Program-made: the position numbers and the translations under genes | Shown: in pieces, positions 1 through 6,257 of the stretch | How the letters are laid out: each line of letters opens with the position of its first letter | Numbering within the stretch: position 1 is the first letter of the stretch | NCBI GenBank assembly: GCA_021781855.1 | Contig: JAJXWC010000057.1 | Span: forward strand, 1-12,091 | Origin: Bacillota bacterium | GTDB taxonomy: Bacteria > Bacillota > Bacilli > Lactobacillales > Streptococcaceae | DNA: 12,091 bases | Reading direction: 5' to 3' | Notes under the pieces: generated by a model | Database searches by the model: none | The model's input: only the letters and a program-made list of their open reading frames with translations | What the model was told of the DNA's origin: nothing

Positions 1-382
1 CTACAAACACTTTGAGTTTCATGCCTTGAGCACGTCCCAAAGTTGTATGAGGCAACATTCCTTTAACTGAGTTTTCAATTAAACGGACAGCATTTTTTTC
101 ACGGAGTTCACCAGCAGTAACTGAAGTCAATCCACCTGGGTGAAGACTGTGTTTGTAATAAACTTTATCAGTTGCTTTTTTACCTGTCAATGCAATCTTT
201 TCAGCATTGATAACAATAACAAAGTCCCCTGCATCTGCGTGTGGTGTGAATGTTGGTTTGTTTTTGCCGCGAAGAACGCTAGCAACTACTGCTGAGAGAC
301 GTCCAAGAGGAACATCTGTAGCGTCAACGACGTACCATTTACGGTCAACGTTTTGTGCGTTAGCCATGAATGTTGTTTTCAT
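1..382 (-). CDS. rplM: 50S ribosomal protein L13 (5' part; C-terminus beyond window)
   Basis: Assembly protein of the large ribosomal subunit. The visible 127 codons read MKTTFMANAQNVDRKWYVVD and go on through the L13 hallmarks: DATDVPLGRLSA near residues 20-31, a KPTFTPHADAGDFVIVIN stretch, LTGKK, and HPGG near residue 80. The family is about 145-148 residues, so roughly 20 residues are missing at the left edge because the window ends, not because the gene is broken. Two ATGs are adjacent (382-380 and 385-383). The inner one is chosen because the family begins MKTTFMA; the outer would add one Met. An AGGAAA Shine-Dalgarno lies about 10 bases upstream. rpsI normally follows rplM but is outside the window. 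Expression is probably controlled by the L13 leader just upstream. Identification is secure. Confidence 0.96.
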   Translation of the reverse strand, partial: MKTTFMANAQNVDRKWYVVDATDVPLGRLSAVVASVLRGKNKPTFTPHADAGDFVIVINAEKIALTGKKATDKVYYKHSLHPGGLTSVTAGELREKNAVRLIENSVKGMLPHTTLGRAQGMKLKVFV

Positions 383-412
383 CATTTTGGTTATTTTCCT
401 TTTACTTAGAAT

Positions 413-484
413 TTGTTTACGTGCGCCATTCCTTAGCGCATGAGTATTTTTGGGTTTCCGGGGCCACAAAAATGGGGTAAACAA
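413..484 (-). promoter_or_regulatory. L13 ribosomal-protein leader (structured 5' UTR of rplM)
   Basis: On the minus strand an 8-bp closing helix, TTGTTTAC (484-477) with GTAAACAA (420-413), encloses two hairpins. The first is TTTTTG-T-GG / CC-CAAAAA (472-447, loop CCCCGGAAA). The second is TGCGC / GCGCA (440-422, nine-base loop). It lies between the rplM promoter and the rplM start. Structured L13 leaders that act as autoregulatory sites are known in low-GC Gram-positives (the Rfam L13_leader family), and position and architecture fit. The pairing is read directly; the family assignment and L13 as ligand are inference from context. Confidence 0.7.
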
Positions 485-495
485 TACCGTTTATC

Positions 496-525
496 ATGAT
501 AGCATATTTCTACGGGTTTTGTCAA
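496..525 (-). promoter_or_regulatory. Promoter of rplM (TTGACA, 18 bp, extended TATCAT)
   Basis: The minus strand has a consensus -35 TTGACA (525-520), an 18-base spacer, and TATCAT (501-496) preceded by TGC, making an extended -10. Transcription should start near 489, at the G of TAAACGGTA. The same core, including TAAACGGTA at identical spacing, precedes rpsL. Confidence 0.85.
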
Positions 526-567
526 GCCCTTTGTTAACTAATTTTATTTTTAAGTATGAGAATTTTA

Positions 568-576
568 TGATAAAAT
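568..576 (+). promoter_or_regulatory. Extended -10 promoter of rnhC
   Basis: TGATAAAAT (568-576) is a TGn-extended -10. I see no good -35 (TTTTAA at the right place). Six bases separate the -10 from the rnhC ATG, so the expected start point falls on or next to the A of the start codon. An overlapping TATGAT (566-571) would give a leader of about 5 bases. Confidence 0.6.
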
Positions 577-582
577 GAGACT

Positions 583-1473
583 ATGAATGTGGTGCTTACT
601 TTAGATGAAAAATCCTTGAAATCTTTAATGACGAGATTCCAGAAAAATCAGTTACCTACAAAAAATCCTTATTTGCACTTTTTTGCTAAAATAGGGAAAA
701 CTTCCGTTTCTGTTTATACTTCTGGGAAAGTTGTTTTTCAAGGTGTTGATGCAGAACGATTAGCTGGCGAATTTGGTTACGCTATGCAAGAATTACCTGT
801 TGGGCAGGAAAATATCATCGGAACGGATGAGGTCGGAAACGGTTCTTATTTCGGCGGATTGATTGTAGTAGCGAGTTTCATAGATGCAGAACGATTGACT
901 TTGCTCGAAAAATTGGGTGTGGCTGATTCTAAAACCTTATCGGACAACAAAATTTGCCAGATTGCACCTTCTCTGATTGAAAATGTTGAACACATTTCAT
1001 TGGTCGTTGAGCCGCACAAGTACAATGAGGTAATTGAAAGTGGCTATAATGCCGTAAGTATTAAAGTTGCACTGCATAATCAAGCCATTTTCCTCCTTGA
1101 ACGAAAACTCAAAATAAAGCCTGAAAATGTTGTGATTGACGCTTTCACAAGTCGCAAGAATTATGAAAGATATGTACAAAAAGAGAAAAACCAAGTGACT
1201 TCCTCAATTACTCTGCTAACCAAAGCAGAGCATCAATTTTTGGCAGTAGCCTGTAGCTCAGTGATTGCACGGTATTTATTTTTAGAGGATTTGAAACGAC
1301 TCTCCTCCGAAAGTGGATTTCATTTGCCCAGTGGTGCCGGTGCTCTTTCAGATAAGATAGCAGCCAAAATCCTGAAACGCTCTGGCATTGAGAGCCTGAG
1401 CAATTTTGCAAAATTGCATTTTGCGAATACACAAAAAGCGTTGCAATTAAGCAAAAAAGAAAGTGAAGATTAA
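583..1473 (+). CDS. rnhC: Ribonuclease HIII
   Basis: Endonuclease that cuts the RNA strand of RNA/DNA hybrids; cytoplasmic, Mg-dependent. The 296-residue protein has the RNase HIII layout. An N-terminal TBP-like substrate-binding domain (about 1-70, with FFAKIGKTSVSVYTSGKVVF) is absent from RNase HII. The catalytic domain follows, with TDEVGNG at 81-87 (D82, E83), DSK at 116-118, VIDAF at 184-188 (D186), KAEHQFLAVACSSVIAR at 214-230, and the C-terminal LHFANTQKA. Length matches the family. The ATG at 583 is chosen because MNVVLTL aligns with the usual N-terminus, yet no Shine-Dalgarno precedes it and the promoter -10 is only six bases away, suggesting a leaderless mRNA. lepB follows one base after the stop, so the two should be co-transcribed. 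Confidence 0.95.
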   Translation: MNVVLTLDEKSLKSLMTRFQKNQLPTKNPYLHFFAKIGKTSVSVYTSGKVVFQGVDAERLAGEFGYAMQELPVGQENIIGTDEVGNGSYFGGLIVVASFIDAERLTLLEKLGVADSKTLSDNKICQIAPSLIENVEHISLVVEPHKYNEVIESGYNAVSIKVALHNQAIFLLERKLKIKPENVVIDAFTSRKNYERYVQKEKNQVTSSITLLTKAEHQFLAVACSSVIARYLFLEDLKRLSSESGFHLPSGAGALSDKIAAKILKRSGIESLSNFAKLHFANTQKALQLSKKESED

Positions 1474-1474
1474 A

Positions 1475-2104
1475 ATGAAAACCTTTTTGAAAGAATGGGG
1501 AGTATTTATTGTCATCGTTGCACTGGCAATACTTTCCCGAATTTTTATTTGGCAGCCCGTGCTAGTAGACGGTCATTCGATGGACCCGACGCTTGCGGAC
1601 CGTGAACGATTAATTGTCGTTCGTACCGCACCAATTCAACGATTTGACATTGTCATTGCCAATGAAAAAGATACAAATGGTGAAACCAAACAAGTTGTAA
1701 AACGTGTGATTGGTTTACCTGGAGACACTTTGAAATTTGACCATGACCAGTTAACAATTAATGGAAAAATTTATAATGAGCCTTATTTGGCAAATTTTCA
1801 AGCACAATTAAAAGATGGAACGCTAGCTAAAACTTACGCCGCTTACCCCCCTACAAGTGAATTATCCAAAAGTCAAATTGATTATTTTGTTCAACTTGCA
1901 CAGCATGCACAGGCGTTCACAACAGATACAAAAGGAAATCCTGTTTTTGAAGTAAAAGTGCCCAAAGGAAAATATTATCTGTTAGGGGATAATCGGGTAC
2001 TATCGCGCGATAGTCGTGCAGTCGGAAGTTTTAGTCGTTCGGATATTATCGGCGATGCGAAACTGCGAATCTGGCCTTTGAATAAAATTTCTTTTCTAAA
2101 TTAA
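1475..2104 (+). CDS. lepB: Signal peptidase I
   Basis: Membrane-bound type I signal peptidase that removes signal peptides from exported proteins on the outer face of the membrane (called sipL in lactococci). The 209 residues hold one N-terminal membrane segment (about 9-26), then GHSMDPTL with catalytic Ser35, VVKRVIGLPGD with general-base Lys76, and the box E motif GDNRVLSRDSRAVG near the C-terminus. The N-in, C-out single-span form is typical of Gram-positive SipS-type enzymes. The ATG at 1475 lies one base after the rnhC stop, with GAAAG about 11 bases upstream. A GTG at 1463 would add four residues and overlap rnhC but has a poorer context. Translational coupling to rnhC is likely. Transcription ends at the hairpin at 2187-2211. 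Confidence 0.95.
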   Translation: MKTFLKEWGVFIVIVALAILSRIFIWQPVLVDGHSMDPTLADRERLIVVRTAPIQRFDIVIANEKDTNGETKQVVKRVIGLPGDTLKFDHDQLTINGKIYNEPYLANFQAQLKDGTLAKTYAAYPPTSELSKSQIDYFVQLAQHAQAFTTDTKGNPVFEVKVPKGKYYLLGDNRVLSRDSRAVGSFSRSDIIGDAKLRIWPLNKISFLN

Positions 2105-2186
2105 AGTAATTACCTCATTTGCGAGAGAACAGATTCTAACTTGATACTTAGTGAAATGAGAGAATACTACCACACTTGCTCGTTAA

Positions 2187-2216
2187 AAACCTCGTCAGAC
2201 TGACGAGGTTTCTTTA
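2187..2216. terminator. Bidirectional intrinsic terminator, lepB / DUF2127 gene
   Basis: An 11-bp perfect stem, AAACCTCGTCA (2187-2197) with TGACGAGGTTT (2201-2211) around a GAC loop, is followed on the plus strand by TTTCTTTATT and on the minus strand by GTTTTTAAC. It serves two convergent transcripts. One arm contains the last codons and the TGA stop of the DUF2127 gene. Confidence 0.9.
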
Positions 2217-2698
2217 TTCTTTGCTTTGATATTTCGATATTCAAGAACAGTCAATATAATCATCAACACGTCAACTAATGTGACAAAAATCATGAAAATA
2301 GAATGCGTATGGGCAAATTCATTTAGCTGATAAACGATAAATCCAAGAAAAACCAAGATTGAAAGTGGATAAGCCCAAAGAATTTTTTTCCAAAGTAAAA
2401 TAAGCGTGATTAATTTGATGAGCCCGTGCGAGAGTAAATAAATTGCTGCTAAGTACTGCGCATTGACCGTAAAATTCTGACCAAAATGTACAATCAAATT
2501 GGATATTAAATCTTTTGGGTCTTCACGCAATTCTCCACGAGTAAACCAACTGATAATCCCATTCATTCGTGCAGGTGTGAGGAAAAATAATGCAATCCCA
2601 CCAATCACCTCGCCGATAGCAAAAAGACTTTTCAGTAAGATTGCGATGTCAAAACTGACATCAATAATTTTCGTTTCTTCTTTTTTATCTATTTTCAT
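2195..2698 (-). CDS. DUF2127 family integral membrane protein
   Basis: 167 residues with about four hydrophobic helices (roughly 16-42, 80-101, 106-126 and 131-152) and a charged C-terminus. DUF2127 hallmarks are visible: an N-terminal FDIAILLKSLFAIGEVIGGI, a RGELREDPKDL loop near residues 54-64, IYLLSHGLIKL near 86-96, WAYPLSI near 108-114, and a terminal LEYRNIKAK. The family is widespread and has no established function, so none is assigned. GAGG lies four bases before the ATG, a short but usable spacing. It reads in the same direction as purR, with a 398-base gap between. A weak promoter could lie just upstream (TTGGCA with TAAAAT about 14 bases on) or farther upstream near 2948. The terminator stem overlaps the final codons. 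Confidence 0.85.
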   Translation of the reverse strand: MKIDKKEETKIIDVSFDIAILLKSLFAIGEVIGGIALFFLTPARMNGIISWFTRGELREDPKDLISNLIVHFGQNFTVNAQYLAAIYLLSHGLIKLITLILLWKKILWAYPLSILVFLGFIVYQLNEFAHTHSIFMIFVTLVDVLMIILTVLEYRNIKAKNKETSSV

Positions 2699-3096
2699 TG
2701 AGCCTCGTGAGTTTTATTTTAACCTGACAAGCATCTGCCAATCACTCTCATTTTACTGCAGGTGTCCATTCGCTCCACATCTATCTCGTTACGAAAGATG
2801 TAAATTTGCAGACTTTACAACATCTTATGTTGTAAATCCATTGGTAAAGCGAAGCGAGATAGTGGTCCGATATTACAATGTCAGGTTGTAGCCTAATATC
2901 TGTGGAGAAGAAAGTCTCCTCACAGATGAAGTAATCACTTTAATTATAAACCAGAACGTTCATAAAATTTTCAGACTTTCGACTGATTCTTGCCAAAATA
3001 ATAACATTTAGCTCAGCCGTGATAACTAAGAGTGCTTATTTCATTCCATCTGACAATATTTTTTAGTTCACCTTAGCAATACCGTTTAGCTCTGTT
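2699..3096. other. 398-base gene-free gap with clustered inverted repeats
   Basis: This gap lies between the stop of purR and the start of the DUF2127 gene, both on the minus strand. I see no convincing coding frame. Four dyads cluster at 2775-2927: a 30-base hairpin (2898-2927), a 7-bp dyad GATATTA/TAATATC (2869-2900) with an inner TACAA/TTGTA, a long-range helix CTATCTCG/CGAGATAG (2781-2788 with 2855-2862), and a perfect 10-bp palindrome TTTACAACAT-CTT-ATGTTGTAAA (2814-2836). AAGATGTAAA (2795-2804) can instead pair with TTTACAACATCTT (2814-2826, CAA bulged), giving a mutually exclusive fold. None carries a U-tract, so these are not plain terminators. A minus-strand TATAAT (2948-2943) without a good -35 could start an RNA at about 2936. 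The rest (2950-3096) is AT-rich and unremarkable, and purR has no clear terminator. Confidence 0.55.
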
Positions 3097-3912
3097 TCAT
3101 TTTTCATCAAAAATATTGCCCAACTTTACATCAATCGTCCTACTAGCAATGTCAATGCTGTCAACTTTTAACAATGAGCGATAATCATCTGCTAGACGTT
3201 CTCCTTTGAATGGACCTTCAAGGAAAACTGCAACACCCGTCAAGAAGCAATTAAACTCGTAAACGAGACTTTTCATGCCATTGATTGTGCCCGCACCTTT
3301 CATAAAATCGTCCACAATAAGTACATTTTGACCGATTGACAAACTTCTTTTTGACAAAGTCATATTTTCTACACGACTGCTGGAACCTGACATATAATTA
3401 ACATTCAACGTAGCACCTTCTGTCACTTTTGGGTCACGGCGAACAATAACAAAAGGAACATCAAGAATTTCGGCGACAGACTGAGCAATCGGGATTCCTT
3501 TGGTGGCAATCGTCATGACAACATCAACTTGTTTTTCACGAAATTCATGTGCAATAATTTGACCAATTTTTTTCAGATTTGACGGCGTTCCGAGAATATC
3601 TGACAAGTAAATATAACCGCCAGGCAAAATCCGATTTTCTTCTCGTAACAAATCTGCGAGTTCTTCGGTCATCGCACGTGACGCATCATCTGAAATATAG
3701 GGTGTAAAACGCACACCACCAAGGCTTCCTGGAAATGTTTCTACAATTCCGACTCCCTGATTTTCAAAAACATGTTTGATGAAAACTAAATCCTCAGAAA
3801 TTGATGATTTTGCCACTTCATAACGCTTACTAATTTCGTTCAGATTCAACATTTTGTTCGGATTATTGATTAAAAAATTTGTAAAATCGACTAAACGTTC
3901 GTTTCTTTTCAT
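3097..3912 (-). CDS. purR: Purine operon regulator PurR
   Basis: DNA-binding regulator of purine synthesis genes that senses PRPP. The 271 residues comprise an N-terminal winged helix (about 1-70, with LNLNEISKRYEVAKSSISEDL as the helix-turn-helix) and a type I phosphoribosyltransferase-like domain, with the PRPP-binding loop VLIVDDFMKGAGT at 197-209. This matches PurR of Bacillus and Lactococcus in length and order. In Lactococcus PurR is known as an activator that binds PurBox sites (AWWWCCGAACWWT) upstream of pur operons when PRPP is high. A perfect PurBox lies inside this gene's own promoter, so autoregulation is likely. The ribosome site is weak (AAGTGGT about 6 bases before the ATG). 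The fusA terminator insulates it from upstream transcription. Confidence 0.95.
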   Translation of the reverse strand: MKRNERLVDFTNFLINNPNKMLNLNEISKRYEVAKSSISEDLVFIKHVFENQGVGIVETFPGSLGGVRFTPYISDDASRAMTEELADLLREENRILPGGYIYLSDILGTPSNLKKIGQIIAHEFREKQVDVVMTIATKGIPIAQSVAEILDVPFVIVRRDPKVTEGATLNVNYMSGSSSRVENMTLSKRSLSIGQNVLIVDDFMKGAGTINGMKSLVYEFNCFLTGVAVFLEGPFKGERLADDYRSLLKVDSIDIASRTIDVKLGNIFDEK

Positions 3913-3942
3913 GTTTTTACCACTTTTTCTTTTAATAATTTT

Positions 3943-3971
3943 ATTATATCACGCAATTTCCGAACAATCAA
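3943..3971 (-). promoter_or_regulatory. Promoter of purR
   Basis: The minus strand has -35 TTGATT (3971-3966), a 17-base spacer, and a perfect -10 TATAAT (3948-3943). It lies just downstream of the fusA terminator and about 30 bases before the purR ATG. The PurBox occupies most of the spacer and the edge of the -35. Confidence 0.8.
3956..3968 (+). promoter_or_regulatory. PurBox (PurR operator)
   Basis: ATTTCCGAACAAT on the plus strand matches the PurBox consensus AWWWCCGAACWWT at all 13 positions. It sits between the -10 and -35 of purR and is oriented opposite to purR transcription. At activated pur promoters the box lies well upstream of the -10, so this placement favours repression by steric exclusion. 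I found no other PurBox in the window, including upstream of rpsL, fusA and rplM. Confidence 0.8.
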
Positions 3972-3988
3972 ATTTTATTACTTTATCA

Positions 3989-4018
3989 AAAAACTCTGCC
4001 AAATTTGACAGAGTTTAA
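3989..4018 (-). terminator. Intrinsic terminator of fusA
   Basis: The 8-bp stem AAACTCTG (3991-3998) / CAGAGTTT (4009-4016) carries an inner CAA/TTG extension. Read on the minus strand it is followed by TTTTTTGAT. It begins about 10 bases after the fusA stop codon. Confidence 0.85.
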
Positions 4019-4026
4019 AAATTATC

Positions 4027-6108
4027 TTATTCACCACGACCGTTTTTGGCAATGATTTCTTCTTGAATAGATTTAGGCACATCTGAATAATGGTCAAAAG
4101 TCATCATGAATGTACCACGACCTTGTGATGAAGAACGCAAAGTTGTAGCATAACCAAACATTTCAGCAAGTGGAATGAAGGCATTAACAATTTGTGATTT
4201 GCCATGTGCTTCCATGCTGTTAACTTGTCCACGACGAGCTGTAACGTGTCCCATAACATCCCCAAGGTTTTCTTCAGGAACAGTGATGACAACTTTCATG
4301 ATAGGTTCCAAAATTGCAGGAGCAGCCGTTTTAGCAGCTTCTTTCAAAGCAAGAGAAGCCGCAACTTTGAAGGCCGTTTCCGATGAATCGACATCGTGGT
4401 AAGAACCGTCATAAAGCTTAGCTTTTACGTCAACCATTGGATATCCAGCAAGGACACCATTAGCCATCGTTTCTACCAAACCTTTTTCAACAGCTGGTAC
4501 GAATTCACGAGGAACGACACCACCAACGATTGCATTTTCAAATTCGAAACCAGCACCTTCTTCGTTTGGTGTAAATTCAATCCAAACATCACCGTATTGA
4601 CCTTTACCACCTGATTGGCGTTTGAAGAATCCGCGTGCAGAAGTTTGTTGACGGAATGTTTCACGATAAGCAACTTGAGGTGCGCCAACATTCGCTTCAA
4701 CCTTGAATTCATCTTTCATACGAGTAACCAAAACGTCCAAGTGAAGTTCGCCCATACCAGCAATAACTGTTTCACCAGTTTCTGGATTTGTTTCAACTTT
4801 AAATGTAGGGTCTTCTTCAGCCAATTTTTGAAGGGCAACACCCATCTTATCTTGGTCAGCTTTTGTCTTAGGTTCAACCATAAGCTGGATAACTGGGTCT
4901 GGTACGTTAATACGTTCCAAGATGATTTCGTTATTTTCGTCAGAAAGCGTATCACCAGTTGTTGTATTTTTCAACCCAACAGCAGCAGCAATATCTCCTG
5001 CGTGAACTGCCTGAATTTCAGTACGTGTGTTAGCGTGCATCTGCAAGATACGTCCAATACGTTCACGTTTACCTTTAGAAGTATTCATCACGTACGAACC
5101 AGCTTCCAAAACACCTGAATAAACACGGAAGAATGACAAACGTCCAACAAATGGGTCAGTCATAACTTTGAAAGCAAGCGCTGCAAAAGGCTCATCATCA
5201 GAAGCATGACGTACATCTTCCTCATCAGTATCAGGATTGATTCCTTTAACAGAAGCGATGTCAAGTGGGCTTGGAAGATAGTCAATAACAGCATCAAGCA
5301 TCATTTGAACACCTTTATTCTTGAAGGCAGAACCTGCGAGCATTGGATAAAATTCAACATTGATGGTTGCTTTACGGATAGCAGCCTTGAGTTCAGCTTC
5401 AGAAATTTCTTCACCAGCGAAGTATTTTTCCATGATGTCTTCATCAAGTTCTGCAACAGCTTCAATCAATTTTTCGCGCCATTCGTTTGCTTTATCCAAA
5501 TATTCAGCAGGAATTTCTTCGTCAAGAATATCAGTCCCGAGGTCATTTGTATAAACTTCAGCACGCATTGTTACTAAGTCAATGATACCTGTGAAATCAT
5601 CTTCAGCACCGATGGGAATTTGGATAGGGTGAGCATTTGCTCCCAAACGGTCATGCAAAGTTGAAAGTGAGTAATAGAAATCAGCACCGATTTTGTCCAT
5701 CTTGTTAGCAAAAACGATACGCGGAACATGATATTCTGTCGCTTGACGCCAAACTGTTTCAGTTTGAGGTTCAACACCTGATTGGGCATCAAGAACTGTT
5801 ACAGCACCGTCAAGGACACGGAGGGAACGTTGAACTTCAATAGTGAAATCCACGTGACCTGGTGTGTCGATGATATTAACCCGGTTGCCTTTCCATTGGG
5901 CAGTTGTCGCAGCAGATGTGATTGTGATACCACGTTCTTGCTCTTGTTTCATCCAGTCCATTTGAGAAGCGCCATCGTGAGTTTCACCGATTTTGTGAAT
6001 TTTACCAGTATAGTAAAGGACACGTTCGGTTGTAGTTGTTTTACCAGCATCGACGTGAGCCATGATACCGATATTACGAGTATTTTCGAGGGAAAATTCG
6101 CGAGCCAT
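4027..6108 (-). CDS. fusA: Elongation factor G
   Basis: GTPase that drives ribosome translocation and, with RRF, recycling. The 693-residue protein has the full G domain: AHVDAGKTT (17-25, P-loop), RGITI near 59-63 (G2), DTPGH (81-85), NKMD (135-138) and GSAF (259-262). Domains II-V follow, with KGKRERIGRILQMHAN in domain II, GMGELHLDVL in domain III, and GHVTARRGQV near the C-terminus. Length is normal for the family and no frameshift is visible. AGGAGA lies five bases before the ATG. It follows rpsG as in a classical str operon, but a terminator and an extended -10 promoter lie in the 149-base gap, so it is expected to be transcribed at least partly on its own. tuf does not follow; purR does. 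Confidence 0.98.
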   Translation of the reverse strand: MAREFSLENTRNIGIMAHVDAGKTTTTERVLYYTGKIHKIGETHDGASQMDWMKQEQERGITITSAATTAQWKGNRVNIIDTPGHVDFTIEVQRSLRVLDGAVTVLDAQSGVEPQTETVWRQATEYHVPRIVFANKMDKIGADFYYSLSTLHDRLGANAHPIQIPIGAEDDFTGIIDLVTMRAEVYTNDLGTDILDEEIPAEYLDKANEWREKLIEAVAELDEDIMEKYFAGEEISEAELKAAIRKATINVEFYPMLAGSAFKNKGVQMMLDAVIDYLPSPLDIASVKGINPDTDEEDVRHASDDEPFAALAFKVMTDPFVGRLSFFRVYSGVLEAGSYVMNTSKGKRERIGRILQMHANTRTEIQAVHAGDIAAAVGLKNTTTGDTLSDENNEIILERINVPDPVIQLMVEPKTKADQDKMGVALQKLAEEDPTFKVETNPETGETVIAGMGELHLDVLVTRMKDEFKVEANVGAPQVAYRETFRQQTSARGFFKRQSGGKGQYGDVWIEFTPNEEGAGFEFENAIVGGVVPREFVPAVEKGLVETMANGVLAGYPMVDVKAKLYDGSYHDVDSSETAFKVAASLALKEAAKTAAPAILEPIMKVVITVPEENLGDVMGHVTARRGQVNSMEAHGKSQIVNAFIPLAEMFGYATTLRSSSQGRGTFMMTFDHYSDVPKSIQEEIIAKNGRGE

Positions 6109-6143
6109 TTTAATCTCCTATTTTTTTTAATTGCATTAATCTG

Positions 6144-6159
6144 ATGAGATTTCTCTCAT
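6144..6159 (-). promoter_or_regulatory. 5'-terminal GNRA hairpin of the fusA mRNA
   Basis: On the minus strand ATGAGA (6159-6154), GAAA, TCTCAT (6149-6144) form a 6-bp stem closed by a GAAA tetraloop. If the extended -10 at 6173-6165 is used, transcription would start about at the first base of the stem, placing the hairpin at the very 5' end. Such hairpins can protect mRNA from 5'-end decay; that role is inference. Confidence 0.45.
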
Positions 6160-6164
6160 ATTAT

Positions 6165-6173
6165 ATTTTAACA
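6165..6173 (-). promoter_or_regulatory. Promoter of fusA (extended -10)
   Basis: TGTTAAAAT (6173-6165) is a TGn-extended -10. A consensus TATAAT (6165-6160) overlaps it by one base and has only a weak -35 (TTTTAC, 17 bases upstream). Either would give fusA its own promoter downstream of the rpsG terminator, with a leader of roughly 45-50 bases. Confidence 0.6.
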
Positions 6174-6184
6174 GATTTTTTAGT

Positions 6185-6225
6185 AAAAAGTAAATAAAAC
6201 CGAGCGGGCAAGGTGCCCAGCCCGG
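6185..6225 (-). terminator. Terminator-like hairpin between rpsG and fusA
   Basis: Read on the minus strand, CCGGGCTGGGC (6225-6215) pairs with GCCCGCTCGG (6209-6200) across an ACCTT loop, with one bulged T and one G-U pair. TTTTATTTACTTTTT follows. It is by far the most GC-rich hairpin in the window. It should stop most rpsL-rpsG transcripts, though the interrupted U-tract may allow read-through into fusA. A second 7-bp hairpin (TTGGTAA/TTACCAA, 6264-6241) overlaps the rpsG stop codon and has no U-tract. Confidence 0.75.
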
Positions 6226-6257
6226 AAATGTTTGTCTTTTTTGGTAAATCGAAATTC

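Noticed and set aside
1463..1474. GTG at 1463 as the start of lepB
   Set aside because: It overlaps rnhC, adds only KIK-type residues not typical of the family, and has a weaker upstream context than the ATG at 1475.
2730..2945. A MITE or other mobile repeat in the purR/DUF2127 gap
   Set aside because: The dyads are internal; I see no terminal inverted repeats with target-site duplications at the edges. A copy-number search would settle it.
2966..2980. CodY-like box AATTTTCAGACTTTC
   Set aside because: Only one half matches AATTTTCWGAAAATT; four mismatches in the other half.
3015..3040. CIRCE-like element (TAAGCACTC on the minus strand)
   Set aside because: One half-site is close to TTAGCACTC, but the matching GAGTGCTAA is absent at nine-base spacing and no heat-shock gene follows.
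3080..3088. Third copy of the TACCGTTTA motif shared by the rplM and rpsL promoters
   Set aside because: No -10 or -35 at the right distance, and it lies just downstream of the purR stop; most likely chance.
4175..6144. Long open frames on the plus strand opposite fusA (for example 4615-5118 and 5206-5577)
   Set aside because: They are antisense shadows of a highly conserved, codon-biased gene, with low-complexity Phe/Ser/Cys-rich translations and no ribosome sites.
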